Assembly: GCA_016296885.1 (NCBI GenBank)
Contig: JAEDHT010000004.1
Coordinates: 3,383-67,382, forward strand
Length of the DNA stretch: 64,000 bases
Direction: 5' to 3'
Source: Clostridiaceae bacterium
GTDB taxonomy: Bacteria > Bacillota > Clostridia > Oscillospirales > Acutalibacteraceae
Positions within the stretch are counted from its first letter, which is position 1. Every line of letters starts with the position of its first letter. Below the pieces are notes generated by a model. The model searched no databases and was not told where the DNA came from. It was given only the letters and a program-made list of their open reading frames with translations. Of this stretch, positions 9,278 to 17,960 are shown one piece after another. The position numbers were made by a program, and so were the translations under genes.

Positions 9278-10150
9278 ATTTTTGGATATATAAAACCCTA
9301 TAAGCCCGAAATGCTTGTAAAGGAATATGAACTATACAAGAGTGTGTATTGCTCACTCTGCAGAAAAATGAGAAAAAGATATGGAATACTGTCAGTTGGT
9401 TTTTTAAGTTATGATGTTACGTTTTTTTGTATGATTGCATCAGGCGTTTTTGATTTAAAGCCATGTGTTGAGAAAAAATCGTGTGTGGTAAATCCATTTA
9501 AAAAATGCAACTATTGTAACAAATTAGATAAAGCGCTTGATTTGGGAGCGGATTTATCAGTATTATCATTTTATTATAAACTTCTTGATGATTTGGCTGA
9601 CGAAAAATTTTTTAGAAAAGCTGTTTGCTTATTAATTATGCCGTATGCAAAGCATATTAGAAAAAAGGCCTCCACTAAAAATCCAGTCTTTGATGATATT
9701 ATCTCTAATGTACCTTCGATGCAGAAAATTGCAGAAAAAGATTATACGGACTCTATTGATAGATGTGCTCATCCATCAGCGCTGATGCTTGAAAATATTA
9801 TGAAAACTCTTGCACAAAATGCTGAGGAAAGAAAAAAATATGCAGACTTTGGTTATGCACTCGGCAGATGGATATATATGGCGGATGCTTTTGACGATTT
9901 AGAAAAAGACATAAAAAAGAAGAAATTTAATCCCTTTATTAATATATTTAAGTTAAAATCAGCGGATCAGATATATGATGTTAGGGAAAAATGCAACGAG
10001 ATATTAAATCTATCTGCCACTCAAGTGTATGAAACATATAATCTGATTAATTTGAGTACTTTTAAGTCAATATCTGATAACATAGTGAAAAAAGGATTAG
10101 GAAATGTGCAAAAAGAGCTTTACAACAAATATAAAACAGGAGAAAAATAA
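9278..10150 (+). CDS. DUF5685-family cysteine-containing protein (probable ATT start)
   Basis: The protein belongs to the clostridial DUF5685 family (function unknown). Conserved cysteines appear as VYCSLC near the N-terminus and [15 protein letters not shown] near residue 70, suggesting a metal site. The first ATG in frame (9311) would remove the segment [20 protein letters not shown], whose FGYxxxxKPE pattern I recall as the usual start of this family. The frame opens right after a TAA at 9275, and the only codon that can initiate that segment is ATT at 9278, five bases after GGTGAT. The gene overlaps the next by one base (TAATG). Confidence 0.75.
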   Translation: MFGYIKPYKPEMLVKEYELYKSVYCSLCRKMRKRYGILSVGFLSYDVTFFCMIASGVFDLKPCVEKKSCVVNPFKKCNYCNKLDKALDLGADLSVLSFYYKLLDDLADEKFFRKAVCLLIMPYAKHIRKKASTKNPVFDDIISNVPSMQKIAEKDYTDSIDRCAHPSALMLENIMKTLAQNAEERKKYADFGYALGRWIYMADAFDDLEKDIKKKKFNPFINIFKLKSADQIYDVREKCNEILNLSATQVYETYNLINLSTFKSISDNIVKKGLGNVQKELYNKYKTGEK

Positions 10151-10740
10151 TGAGAGATCCATATGAGGTTTTGGGGATAAACCAAAATGCTACCGAGGAA
10201 GAAATAAAAAACGCTTATCGTAATCTCGCAAAAAAATATCACCCGGATAACTATTCCGATAGCAATATGCATGGCTATGCCACCGAAAAGATGAAAGAAA
10301 TCAACGAAGCATACGATACAGTGATGAATAGTAGAAGACGAGGTTCAAGAGGATGCGACTATAACGAGATACGTAATTTGATACGAAATAATCGGATGAA
10401 CGAAGCTGAGAATATATTAAATTCTGTGTCATCATCAAATCGTAACGCCGAGTGGTATTTTTTGCGTGGCACTATTTATCTCAACTATGGCTGGATTAAT
10501 GATGCTGAAAATTGCTTTAAAACAGCCGTTAGCTATGAGCCTGAAAATGCGGAGTATGCATCAGCTTATAACAGACTAAAAAATAATAGACGTGGTGATA
10601 ATGGTGGTTATAACACAACAAACATTAATGATCCATCATCCGGATGCTGTACTTGCTCTTCTTGTGATGTTTGCACAGGGCTTATGTGTGCCGATTGCTG
10701 TTGTGAGTGCATGGGTGGAGACTGTATCAGGTGTATATAA
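10150..10740 (+). CDS. J-domain protein with cysteine-rich tail
   Basis: A 196-residue protein starting with a J domain (residues 1-65; [22 protein letters not shown] and the HPD motif in KKYHPDNY), the module that stimulates Hsp70 ATPase. Two TPR-like helices follow (about 85-145). The last 31 residues contain twelve cysteines, which could bind metal, be lipidated or anchor to a membrane. It is translationally coupled to the DUF5685 gene, a neighbourhood seen in other clostridia. The client and the role of the tail are unknown. Confidence 0.8.
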   Translation: MRDPYEVLGINQNATEEEIKNAYRNLAKKYHPDNYSDSNMHGYATEKMKEINEAYDTVMNSRRRGSRGCDYNEIRNLIRNNRMNEAENILNSVSSSNRNAEWYFLRGTIYLNYGWINDAENCFKTAVSYEPENAEYASAYNRLKNNRRGDNGGYNTTNINDPSSGCCTCSSCDVCTGLMCADCCCECMGGDCIRCI

Positions 10741-10772
10741 TTAATGGTGTTTTGTAAAAGAAGGTATATTAT

Positions 10773-11294
10773 TTGAAAAAAACAATGAAAATCACGCTTT
10801 CCGGGATGATATGCGCTTTGTCAGTCGTTATTATGTTGCTCACAGGAATTATAACGATTGGTACATATGCAATGCCCGCAATAGCCGGTACGCTCGCAAT
10901 TATCATTGTGATAGAATGTGGTGTAAAATATGGTATTGGTGTTTATGTGTCGTCGGCTATATTGACTTTTTTGCTTGCACCGGACAAAGAAGCAGCCTTG
11001 TACTATATTATGTTTTTTGGATATTATCCGATAGTAAAGGCAGTAATAGAAAGTAAGGTAAAGTATAAGCTACAAAGGATTTTTAAAATTTTAATTTTTA
11101 ACATATCCATGATTATTAGCTTTTTTATTTCAATAATGGTATTATCTGTGCCAAAAGAAAGCTTTACAGTGTTTGGGTTTTATGTGCCATGGCTGTTTCT
11201 TGCAGTCGGCAATATTGTTTTTATACTGTTTGATAGATCGCTTACAGGTATAATTTTAATGTATTTATACAAATGGCGTAAAAAGTTAAAATAA
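10773..11294 (+). CDS. small polytopic membrane protein (ECF S-component-like)
   Basis: The 173-residue product is strongly hydrophobic with about five predicted membrane segments and a lysine-rich C-terminus (KWRKKLK). The opening MKKTMKITLSGMICALSVVIMLL resembles substrate-binding S components of ECF vitamin transporters, but no substrate motif is recognised. It starts at TTG 10773 with AAGG about nine bases upstream. It may be co-transcribed with the J-domain gene. Confidence 0.6.
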   Translation: MKKTMKITLSGMICALSVVIMLLTGIITIGTYAMPAIAGTLAIIIVIECGVKYGIGVYVSSAILTFLLAPDKEAALYYIMFFGYYPIVKAVIESKVKYKLQRIFKILIFNISMIISFFISIMVLSVPKESFTVFGFYVPWLFLAVGNIVFILFDRSLTGIILMYLYKWRKKLK

Positions 11295-11322
11295 ATTTGG
11301 GTTCTGAAATGGGTGTGTAGGA

Positions 11323-13500
11323 ATGAATAGAATAATAAAAAGAATAGTATCAATTGTACTATCTGTTATAATAATTTTATCTTCCGGACTTATGTCTGTA
11401 AGTGCAGAGTCAGATAATGGGTTATCAACCTTTATTAGCTTTGGTTATAATTACAAGGTGATGGAGGTAGGAGACGAAGTAACACTTAGAACAATTCTCA
11501 GTAATGGTTCTTCTGCCGGAGATTCCGCTGTGTATGCATCATCAGATGAACTTATTGCCACAGTGGATGAATTGGGAAATGTGGCAGCTATATCACAAGG
11601 CGAATGTGTGATTACAGCTACTTTGAAGGGTAGTGAAATAAGCACATCATGCACAATAAACGTAATAGACAAACCACTTTATGAAATAACGATTTCACAA
11701 ACAGATGCCTCGCTTAGTATTGGTTCTGAATTGCAGCTTACAGCTACCTGTGATGATGTCGATGCAAAGCTTACATGGGTATCGGATAATACTGAGGTTG
11801 CAACTGTGGAGGATGGGCTTGTAACTGCTATTAAAGAAGGAACAGCGACAATTACAGTTTCTGCTGAGGAACTGGGTATAAAAGCGGAGTGTGTTGTAAC
11901 TGTATATGGAGAAAATGACCTTACACTAACAACTAAGACAAAGACAATTTACACCGGTAACCACACAATAATTACAGCACAATCACCACTTTCTGATGAA
12001 ATAACATGGAAATCATCAAATGAAAATATAGCAACAGTAGATGAAAATGGTGTTGTCACCGGCGTTTCATCAGGTGATGTTACTATAACAGCAACCTGCG
12101 AATCAGATGATAAAAGCTCAACAATAAAGCTTAAAATAAAATCAAAACCAAGTGGTAATGTTTCGCTAACTTCCCAACAGGTTGAAATGCGTAACGGTCA
12201 AACTTACTATATGGCTTCTCATAACTATAATGGATATGTAAATTGGGAGTCAAGTGATGCCTCTATTGCAACTGTCACGAGAGGTATGATAACCGCAAAG
12301 AAAAAGGGAATTGTAATTATCTCAGCATCAAGTGATGACAGAAAATACTGTTGTACTAGTGTTGTTACAATAAAGGGAAGTGCTCCAATAAGATTTACAT
12401 ATACAAACCCAAATAATGCACCTATTAATTCTCCTGTGACGTTATATGCTATCACAGATAAATACAGGGATAGTGTAAAATTTACCGTAAACGAATTTGG
12501 CTCGGATAAAACCATTGAAGCCACCTCACGTGTAGAAGACGGAAACACTTATATTTGGTCTGCACAATACACTTTTTCTGAACCGGGCTATCACGATGTT
12601 AAGGCAAGTGCGCTTTATCAAGGAAAAGAATGGGGCTCAGGAGAATTTGCATTAACACAAGCATTTGTAACAAAGAGTAATAGTGCTTCATCCAGTACTC
12701 TTGAGGAAAAACGTGTGTCAAATGAGCTTATATCGCTTATTGCAAGTTTTGAGGGATTTGAATCTGAATATTACTATGATACACTTGCAGGTGGTATTGT
12801 TACCACAGCATATGGTAAGGTGATTTATGAGGGCGAAGTTTTCTATAATAAAATTACACAAAATGAAGCCATGGCGTATCTCATAAATGATACAAACAAT
12901 GGTTCTTACACATTCAGAGTAAATACTTTTTTACTGCAAAATGGTATATCTTATAATCAGCATCAGTTAGACGCACTTGTTTGTTTTTCCTATAACTTGG
13001 GAACAGGGTGGATAAATACAAGCGACTTGTCTTCTGTAATCATTTCTGCATCAAAGAATAAAAATTCCAATTCAACCAATCCCCCAATAAAAGCCGGAGA
13101 CAAAGCTATGGTATCAGTAGATGATTTTCTTAATGTGAGATCAGGTCCGGGTACTAGTTATAATATTATTACATCTGTAAGAGACGGTGAAATAGTCACT
13201 CTGGTAGATGGAAAGCTCTATGATGGCTGGTATAAGGTTCAGCTAAGCAATGGAATGGTGGGGTATTGCAGTGCTAAATATCTCATGCTTACATATTCAT
13301 CACCGGTGGGAGATTTGTCAAATATTCCTGCAAATAAGCTTGCAGCAGAGCTTTTGCAATGGCATAGAGCAAGTGGTAATTGTGTAAAAGGTCTCCTTTA
13401 CAGGAGAATAGATGAACTTGAAGTATTTCTATTTGGAGAGTATAATCAGGATGGAAGCAAAAATAAGCACGGTTTTGCATTGCCATCTTGCTGTAACTGA
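11323..13500 (+). CDS. secreted Ig-like (Big_2) / GH24 lysozyme with inserted SH3b domain
   Basis: This 725-residue protein has a signal peptide (1-28) and about four bacterial Ig-like Big_2 repeats (33-350, each with the WxSxxxxVATV pattern), another beta-rich Ig-like segment (352-448) and a GH24 lysozyme-like region. E477 and D486 keep the spacing of T4 lysozyme Glu11/Asp20, and threonines at 494-495 follow; HQLDALVCFSYNLGTG (547-562) is the family core. An SH3b domain (593-656, DFLNVRSGPGTSYN) comes next. After it the typical GH24 C-terminal element returns (LLQWHRASGNCVKGLLYRR, 677-695). The SH3b module thus sits inside the catalytic domain. It probably cleaves or remodels peptidoglycan outside the cell. 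Confidence 0.85.
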   Translation: MNRIIKRIVSIVLSVIIILSSGLMSVSAESDNGLSTFISFGYNYKVMEVGDEVTLRTILSNGSSAGDSAVYASSDELIATVDELGNVAAISQGECVITATLKGSEISTSCTINVIDKPLYEITISQTDASLSIGSELQLTATCDDVDAKLTWVSDNTEVATVEDGLVTAIKEGTATITVSAEELGIKAECVVTVYGENDLTLTTKTKTIYTGNHTIITAQSPLSDEITWKSSNENIATVDENGVVTGVSSGDVTITATCESDDKSSTIKLKIKSKPSGNVSLTSQQVEMRNGQTYYMASHNYNGYVNWESSDASIATVTRGMITAKKKGIVIISASSDDRKYCCTSVVTIKGSAPIRFTYTNPNNAPINSPVTLYAITDKYRDSVKFTVNEFGSDKTIEATSRVEDGNTYIWSAQYTFSEPGYHDVKASALYQGKEWGSGEFALTQAFVTKSNSASSSTLEEKRVSNELISLIASFEGFESEYYYDTLAGGIVTTAYGKVIYEGEVFYNKITQNEAMAYLINDTNNGSYTFRVNTFLLQNGISYNQHQLDALVCFSYNLGTGWINTSDLSSVIISASKNKNSNSTNPPIKAGDKAMVSVDDFLNVRSGPGTSYNIITSVRDGEIVTLVDGKLYDGWYKVQLSNGMVGYCSAKYLMLTYSSPVGDLSNIPANKLAAELLQWHRASGNCVKGLLYRRIDELEVFLFGEYNQDGSKNKHGFALPSCCN

Positions 13501-13526
13501 TAAAAATTACAATAACGTGGTGTTTT

Positions 13527-14192
13527 ATGAATTTATATAAAATCATATTTTCTGCAATTTATATTATTTTGCTTTTTTTCTACTTTTTCTCAGAGACAAG
13601 TGGAAACCTTTTAAAAAGATCGATAAACAAAACAGCTCTTTCTACAATGTTTTTTTCTAATTTTATATTTTTTGTGTTTGCAGATGGCATACAGATTTCT
13701 GCTATGAATGTGGTATCGTTTTTGGCTATTACATTTTGTTTTATGGCAGATATAATTTTACTTTTTGATTTTGTAAAAGGTGCCATTGCCTTTTCTTTAG
13801 GAAATGTTGCCCTTTCCGTTTATGCATTTATGACTCTTGCTAAATTTAAGATTAGTTTATCTCTTGTATGGTGGAGTGCCATAATTTTTGTTGTAGTCTT
13901 AGGTGCTTATTTAATTGCTATGTTTTTACTTCGTATGAATTATAAAAAATATGGCATAAAAATGCTGATTTATCTTGTAACAGTCACATTACACGGAAGT
14001 TTAGGTGTAGCAATAGCAGTAACCTGCAATGACTTTAACGCAAAAATATTTGGTTTAGGACTTGTACTTTTTATGCTTTCCGATTATCTGCTTGTTACAT
14101 ACAAGATTTATCGTAAGACAAACTGGATACTGCGTTCAAACAGTGCCCTTTATTTTATTGGAATGTTATTAATTACTATGAGCTTTATATAA
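13527..14192 (+). CDS. YhhN/TMEM86-like membrane protein
   Basis: A 221-residue protein with about seven to eight predicted membrane helices. The pattern FCFMADIILLF ... GAIAFSLGNVALSVYAF and the C-terminal FMLSDYLLV followed by a last helix resembles the YhhN family, whose animal members are lysoplasmalogenases. Similarity is by pattern only. The ribosome site GTGGTG stands five bases before the ATG. Confidence 0.55.
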   Translation: MNLYKIIFSAIYIILLFFYFFSETSGNLLKRSINKTALSTMFFSNFIFFVFADGIQISAMNVVSFLAITFCFMADIILLFDFVKGAIAFSLGNVALSVYAFMTLAKFKISLSLVWWSAIIFVVVLGAYLIAMFLLRMNYKKYGIKMLIYLVTVTLHGSLGVAIAVTCNDFNAKIFGLGLVLFMLSDYLLVTYKIYRKTNWILRSNSALYFIGMLLITMSFI

Positions 14193-14215
14193 AAAAATTA
14201 TAGGAGGCGAGAAAA

Positions 14216-15181
14216 TTGAAACATTTGTTTATTATCAATCCGTCAGCGGGACGGGTGAATCACGAAACCGCTATTTTAGAATCACTAAAAAAATACGGTA
14301 ATACGATAGATTATGATGTTTATAGAACAACTGCACCAAAAGATGCCACACGGTTTATTAGGCAATATTGTTCAGAACATTCTGAAGATACTTGTTTTTA
14401 TGCGTGTGGTGGCGATGGAACATTTAATGAGGTTGTAAATGGAGCAGTAGGATTTGATAATGCATATGTTTCTGTTTATGCGTGTGGTAGCGGAAATGAT
14501 TTTGTAAAATATTATGGTGGGGCAGAAAAATTTCTAAATATTGACAATCTTGTTAATGGAACACCACATAAGATCGACCTCATAAAAATTGGTGATAAAT
14601 ATTCTGTGAATGTAGTTAATTTTGGGTTTGATGCCGTTGTTGCTTCAACTATGATTAAAGTAAAAAGAAAACCGATAATAGGTGGCAAAAGAGCATACGC
14701 AACAGGTGTTGTAAAAGCATTATTCACAGGAATGAGAAATAAATGCACGTTAAAGATAGATGGAAAACCAATAAATGATGGTGAAATATTGTTGTGTACA
14801 CTTGGTAATGCTCAATTTGTGGGGGGGTCCTTCAGATGTTCTCCAAAAGCCTCTAATGACGACGGTATGCTTGAGGTGTGCGTAATCGATCCTATTTCAA
14901 GATTTAAATTTTTAAGCTTGATTGGTGAATATACAGCCGGCAAGCACCTCGATAACCCTAAATTTAATGATATATTAAAATATACACGCTGTAAGAGTAT
15001 AGAGGTAATTGCACCGGAGGAATTTTGTATATCTCTTGACGGTGAAATAATAGAAAAAAATCACTTTATTGCAGAGATCGTTCCCTCAACATTAAATTTT
15101 ATTGTTCCTAAGGGTGCAATGCCAATAATAGAAGACAATTTTAGTAAACAACAAAGAGAGAAAGCCGAGGTTTCAATATGA
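14216..15181 (+). CDS. diacylglycerol/lipid kinase (YegS/BmrU/DgkB family)
   Basis: The 321-residue product starts MKHLFIINPSAG and carries GGDGTFNEVVNG and the ACGSGNDFVK motif of the DAGK catalytic family. Members phosphorylate diacylglycerol or related lipids for phospholipid recycling. The start is TTG at 14216, seven bases after GGAGG. The gene overlaps the next by four bases. Confidence 0.9.
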   Translation: MKHLFIINPSAGRVNHETAILESLKKYGNTIDYDVYRTTAPKDATRFIRQYCSEHSEDTCFYACGGDGTFNEVVNGAVGFDNAYVSVYACGSGNDFVKYYGGAEKFLNIDNLVNGTPHKIDLIKIGDKYSVNVVNFGFDAVVASTMIKVKRKPIIGGKRAYATGVVKALFTGMRNKCTLKIDGKPINDGEILLCTLGNAQFVGGSFRCSPKASNDDGMLEVCVIDPISRFKFLSLIGEYTAGKHLDNPKFNDILKYTRCKSIEVIAPEEFCISLDGEIIEKNHFIAEIVPSTLNFIVPKGAMPIIEDNFSKQQREKAEVSI

Positions 15182-16587
15182 GAAAATTAATAAGGGGCGG
15201 TACAATCGTTACTGCTGAAAAATCATATGTATCTGATATTTTGATCGAAAATGAGAAAATAATAAAGATAGGCGAAAATCTCTCTCAAGATGATTGCGAA
15301 GTGATAGATGCAAGCGGAAGACTTTTATTTCCGGGCTTCATAGATGCTCACACTCATTTTGACCTTAAAACTATTACAACAACTGCCGATGACTTTTATA
15401 CAGGTACTAAGGCAGCTATCGCCGGTGGAACTACGTCTGTAATAGATTTTGCCACCGCCGATCGTGGAATGACACTTATGGAAGCGTTAGATGTATGGCA
15501 CAAAAAAGCTGATGGAAAATCCAGCTGTGACTATGGTTTTCATATGTCGTTTTCCGAATGGAACGAGGGGTTGTCTAAGGAAGTTGACCTGATGACAGAA
15601 AACGGAATCACTTCTTATAAGCTATACATGGCATATGATAATTTAAGAGTTAGTGATTCTGATATATTTGAAATATTAAAAAGAATTGACCAGGTGGGTG
15701 GTATAGTAGGCACCCATTGTGAAAACGGAGATATGGTTACACAGCTTACTAATCAATTAAAGGGCGAGGGTAAGCTATCCCCAAAATATCATCCCGTTTC
15801 GAGACCAGCTGAAGTAGAGGCAGAGGCTATCTTCAGATATCTAACAATAGCAGAGCTTGCAGGTGTGCCTGTAAATATTGTTCATCTAAGCTCTAAGCTT
15901 GGTTATGATGTTGCAGAACAGTTCAGAAAAAAAGGGAATAAAGTTTATATAGAAACGTGTCCACAGTATCTTCTTATGGATGATTCTGTGTATGAAAAAG
16001 GTGTACTATTTGGCGAAGAGGATGACGATGAATTTGCTTCTGCAAAATTTGTTATGTCTCCGCCACCGAGAAAACAAGCCGATAAGGATTGTCTGTGGGA
16101 TGCACTGAGAGAGGATCGTATTGATTGTATATCGACAGACCACTGTTCGTTTAATTATAAAGACGATAAGGAATTGGGTAGAGGAGACTTTAGCAAAATT
16201 CCGAATGGATGTCCGGGAGTAGAGCATCGCCCAGCCTTGATATATAATTTTGGTGTTTTGACTAAAAAGATAACTAAAGAAAAAATGTGTGCATATTTGA
16301 GCACAAATCCTGCAAAGCTTTATGGTATGTATCCACAAAAGGGTGTAATAGCTGAGGGAAGTGATGCAGATATAGTAATTTGGGACACTGACAAAAAGTG
16401 GACTATTTCTGCCGACAATCAAAACCAAAATTGCGATTATACACCTTATGAAGGTGCAAATATAACAGGTGCACCGGAAAAAGTCTTGTTGCGTGGAAAT
16501 ATCATTAGTAAATATGGCAAGATAATAAATGAAAATAAAGGACAATATATTTTTAGAGGAAAATCAATTCTTTATGATAAAAAATGA
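15178..16587 (+). CDS. dihydropyrimidinase / hydantoinase-type cyclic amidohydrolase
   Basis: A 469-residue amidohydrolase with the metal-binding DAHTHFD (H58, H60), SYKLYMAYD (about residue 150, the carboxylated lysine), GTHCENG, NIVHLSS and ISTDHCSF. It hydrolyses cyclic amides such as dihydropyrimidines or hydantoins. Length and motifs fit dihydropyrimidinase better than dihydroorotase or allantoinase, but the substrate cannot be fixed from sequence. It overlaps the lipid kinase gene by four bases. Confidence 0.88.
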   Translation: MRKLIRGGTIVTAEKSYVSDILIENEKIIKIGENLSQDDCEVIDASGRLLFPGFIDAHTHFDLKTITTTADDFYTGTKAAIAGGTTSVIDFATADRGMTLMEALDVWHKKADGKSSCDYGFHMSFSEWNEGLSKEVDLMTENGITSYKLYMAYDNLRVSDSDIFEILKRIDQVGGIVGTHCENGDMVTQLTNQLKGEGKLSPKYHPVSRPAEVEAEAIFRYLTIAELAGVPVNIVHLSSKLGYDVAEQFRKKGNKVYIETCPQYLLMDDSVYEKGVLFGEEDDDEFASAKFVMSPPPRKQADKDCLWDALREDRIDCISTDHCSFNYKDDKELGRGDFSKIPNGCPGVEHRPALIYNFGVLTKKITKEKMCAYLSTNPAKLYGMYPQKGVIAEGSDADIVIWDTDKKWTISADNQNQNCDYTPYEGANITGAPEKVLLRGNIISKYGKIINENKGQYIFRGKSILYDKK

Positions 16588-16672
16588 TCTAAGTAAAGAC
16601 TGATTTTGTATTATTTACATTAATAATAAAAAAATATTACAAAATTTTAATGCAAAAATCCCCGAAAAGTGT

Positions 16673-16701
16673 TTGACGAGTGTATTATTTTGTGGTATTA
16701 T
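16673..16701 (+). promoter_or_regulatory. sigma-A-type promoter for the minD-like gene
   Basis: TTGACG (16673-16678), a 17-base spacer and TATTAT (16696-16701) form a good housekeeping promoter about 35 bases before the ATG at 16736. Confidence 0.6.
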
Positions 16702-16735
16702 TAATAAAGTTATTTGAATAATGAGGATGATTGTA

Positions 16736-17470
16736 ATGAATAAAATTATTGCAGTTGCTTCGGGCAAGGGTGGTACAGGCAAATCTACAGTTTCTGCCGG
16801 TATAGGCAGAGAGCTTGCAAATGGCGGAAGCAAGGTTTTGCTGATCGACTGTGACAGTGGTATGCGTGGGCTTGATATCATGCTTGGCGTTTCGAGAAAT
16901 TTGGTATTTGATATGGCAGATGCTATCAGTGGTGAATGTGAAATTGAAAATTGTGTTTATTCCTGTGGATGTAACGGCAATTTATTTATGATACCAGCTC
17001 CACATAATGTCGATGATGAGCTTAGCCCAGATGTTTTCAAGAGATTTATTGAAGCAGTTGAAGAAGTTTTTGACTATATAATTATAGATTCTCCGGCAGG
17101 TATAGGCATGGGCTTCAGAACAGCAGTTTCTTGTGCTGATTTGGCTTTAATAGTTTGTAATGCCGAGCCTATAAGCTTGCGTGGATGCGAGCATGTTAGA
17201 CAGTGCCTGATTGATTGTGGCGTAAGCGATATCAAATTGGTAATTAATAAATTCAATGGGCATAACTTCGTGGGTATGGGCTTTTATCCTGATTTGGATT
17301 TTGTTATTGACTATGCAAAAACCCAGCTTATTGCGATAATACCAGAGGATTTGCGTATGGTGGCAGCAGTTCAGTCGGGTCGTCCTGCCGAGAAAGGTAG
17401 TCCTGCATCTGCAGCTTTTGAAAGATTAACAAGAAGAATAAAAGGCGAAAGAGTGCCTTTGCAGCTATAA
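16736..17470 (+). CDS. minD: MinD/ParA-family P-loop ATPase
   Basis: The 244-residue product has the deviant Walker A KGGTGKST, DCDSGMRGLDIMLG and IIDSPAGIG (switch II/Walker B) of MinD, the membrane-cycling ATPase that places the division site. The ATG at 16736 is preferred over 16721 because GAGG stands nine bases upstream and MNKIIAVASGKGG is the natural start. The C-terminus (FERLTRRIKGERVPLQL) is only a weak amphipathic helix. No minC or minE is near, so its partner is unclear. The minD-mgsA neighbourhood is known in clostridia. Confidence 0.85.
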   Translation: MNKIIAVASGKGGTGKSTVSAGIGRELANGGSKVLLIDCDSGMRGLDIMLGVSRNLVFDMADAISGECEIENCVYSCGCNGNLFMIPAPHNVDDELSPDVFKRFIEAVEEVFDYIIIDSPAGIGMGFRTAVSCADLALIVCNAEPISLRGCEHVRQCLIDCGVSDIKLVINKFNGHNFVGMGFYPDLDFVIDYAKTQLIAIIPEDLRMVAAVQSGRPAEKGSPASAAFERLTRRIKGERVPLQL

Positions 17471-17502
17471 TACAATAATATCAAGGGGGATTTTAATAAT
17501 TT

Positions 17503-17901
17503 ATGAATATTGCATTAATAGCACATGATAAGAAAAAAGAACTAATGGTTCAGTTTTGTATTGCATATTCTGGAATACTAAACAAGCACACCTTGTGTGC
17601 AACAGGTACAACAGGTAAGATGATTTCGGAGGTATCGGGGCTTCAGGTTCAGCGCTTTTTGAGTGGAGCTCAGGGTGGTGCACAACAGATATCTGCAAGA
17701 ATATCATGTAATGAAATAGATATGCTTCTCTTCTTTAGAGATCCTCTTGTTGTTAAGGATGAGAGATCAAGTGATCTAGAAATACTACGCATATGTGATA
17801 TGCATAGTATACCTGTTGCTACAAATATTGCAACAGCTGAGGTTTTAATACATGGTCTTGAAAGAGGAGATCTTGACTGGAGAAATATTTTAAAGTCATA
17901 A
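17503..17901 (+). CDS. mgsA: methylglyoxal synthase homologue with altered active site
   Basis: The 132-residue product aligns through its length with methylglyoxal synthase, which converts dihydroxyacetone phosphate to methylglyoxal. The fold landmarks [25 protein letters not shown] and [11 protein letters not shown] are intact. E. coli catalytic Asp71 (GGDQQ) is Ala60 here (GGAQQ), His98 aligns with Glu87 and Asp101 with Ser90; His8, Asp9 and Asp80 remain. It is therefore probably inactive or changed in function, although automated annotation would call it mgsA. The AAGGGGGA ribosome site is rather far (about 13 bases) from the ATG. Confidence 0.8.
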   Translation: MNIALIAHDKKKELMVQFCIAYSGILNKHTLCATGTTGKMISEVSGLQVQRFLSGAQGGAQQISARISCNEIDMLLFFRDPLVVKDERSSDLEILRICDMHSIPVATNIATAEVLIHGLERGDLDWRNILKS

Positions 17902-17930
17902 TTATATAAAACGAAGGGAATGTAAATTTG

Positions 17931-17951
17931 AATGGCTTATTTTTAGCCATT
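17931..17951 (+). promoter_or_regulatory. inverted repeat upstream of the hisS ATG
   Basis: AATGGCT and AGCCATT form a perfect 7-bp stem with a 7-base loop. It lies between GAAGGGA (17913-17919) and the ATG at 17961. Either the stem brings the two together, or translation starts at TTG 17928 and the repeat is coding. Confidence 0.45.
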
Positions 17952-17960
17952 CCTGAATAT

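Noticed and set aside
16006..16545. 179-codon open frame on the minus strand inside the dihydropyrimidinase gene
   Set aside because: It is antisense to a well-supported gene, has no ribosome site and encodes low-complexity hydrophobic sequence.
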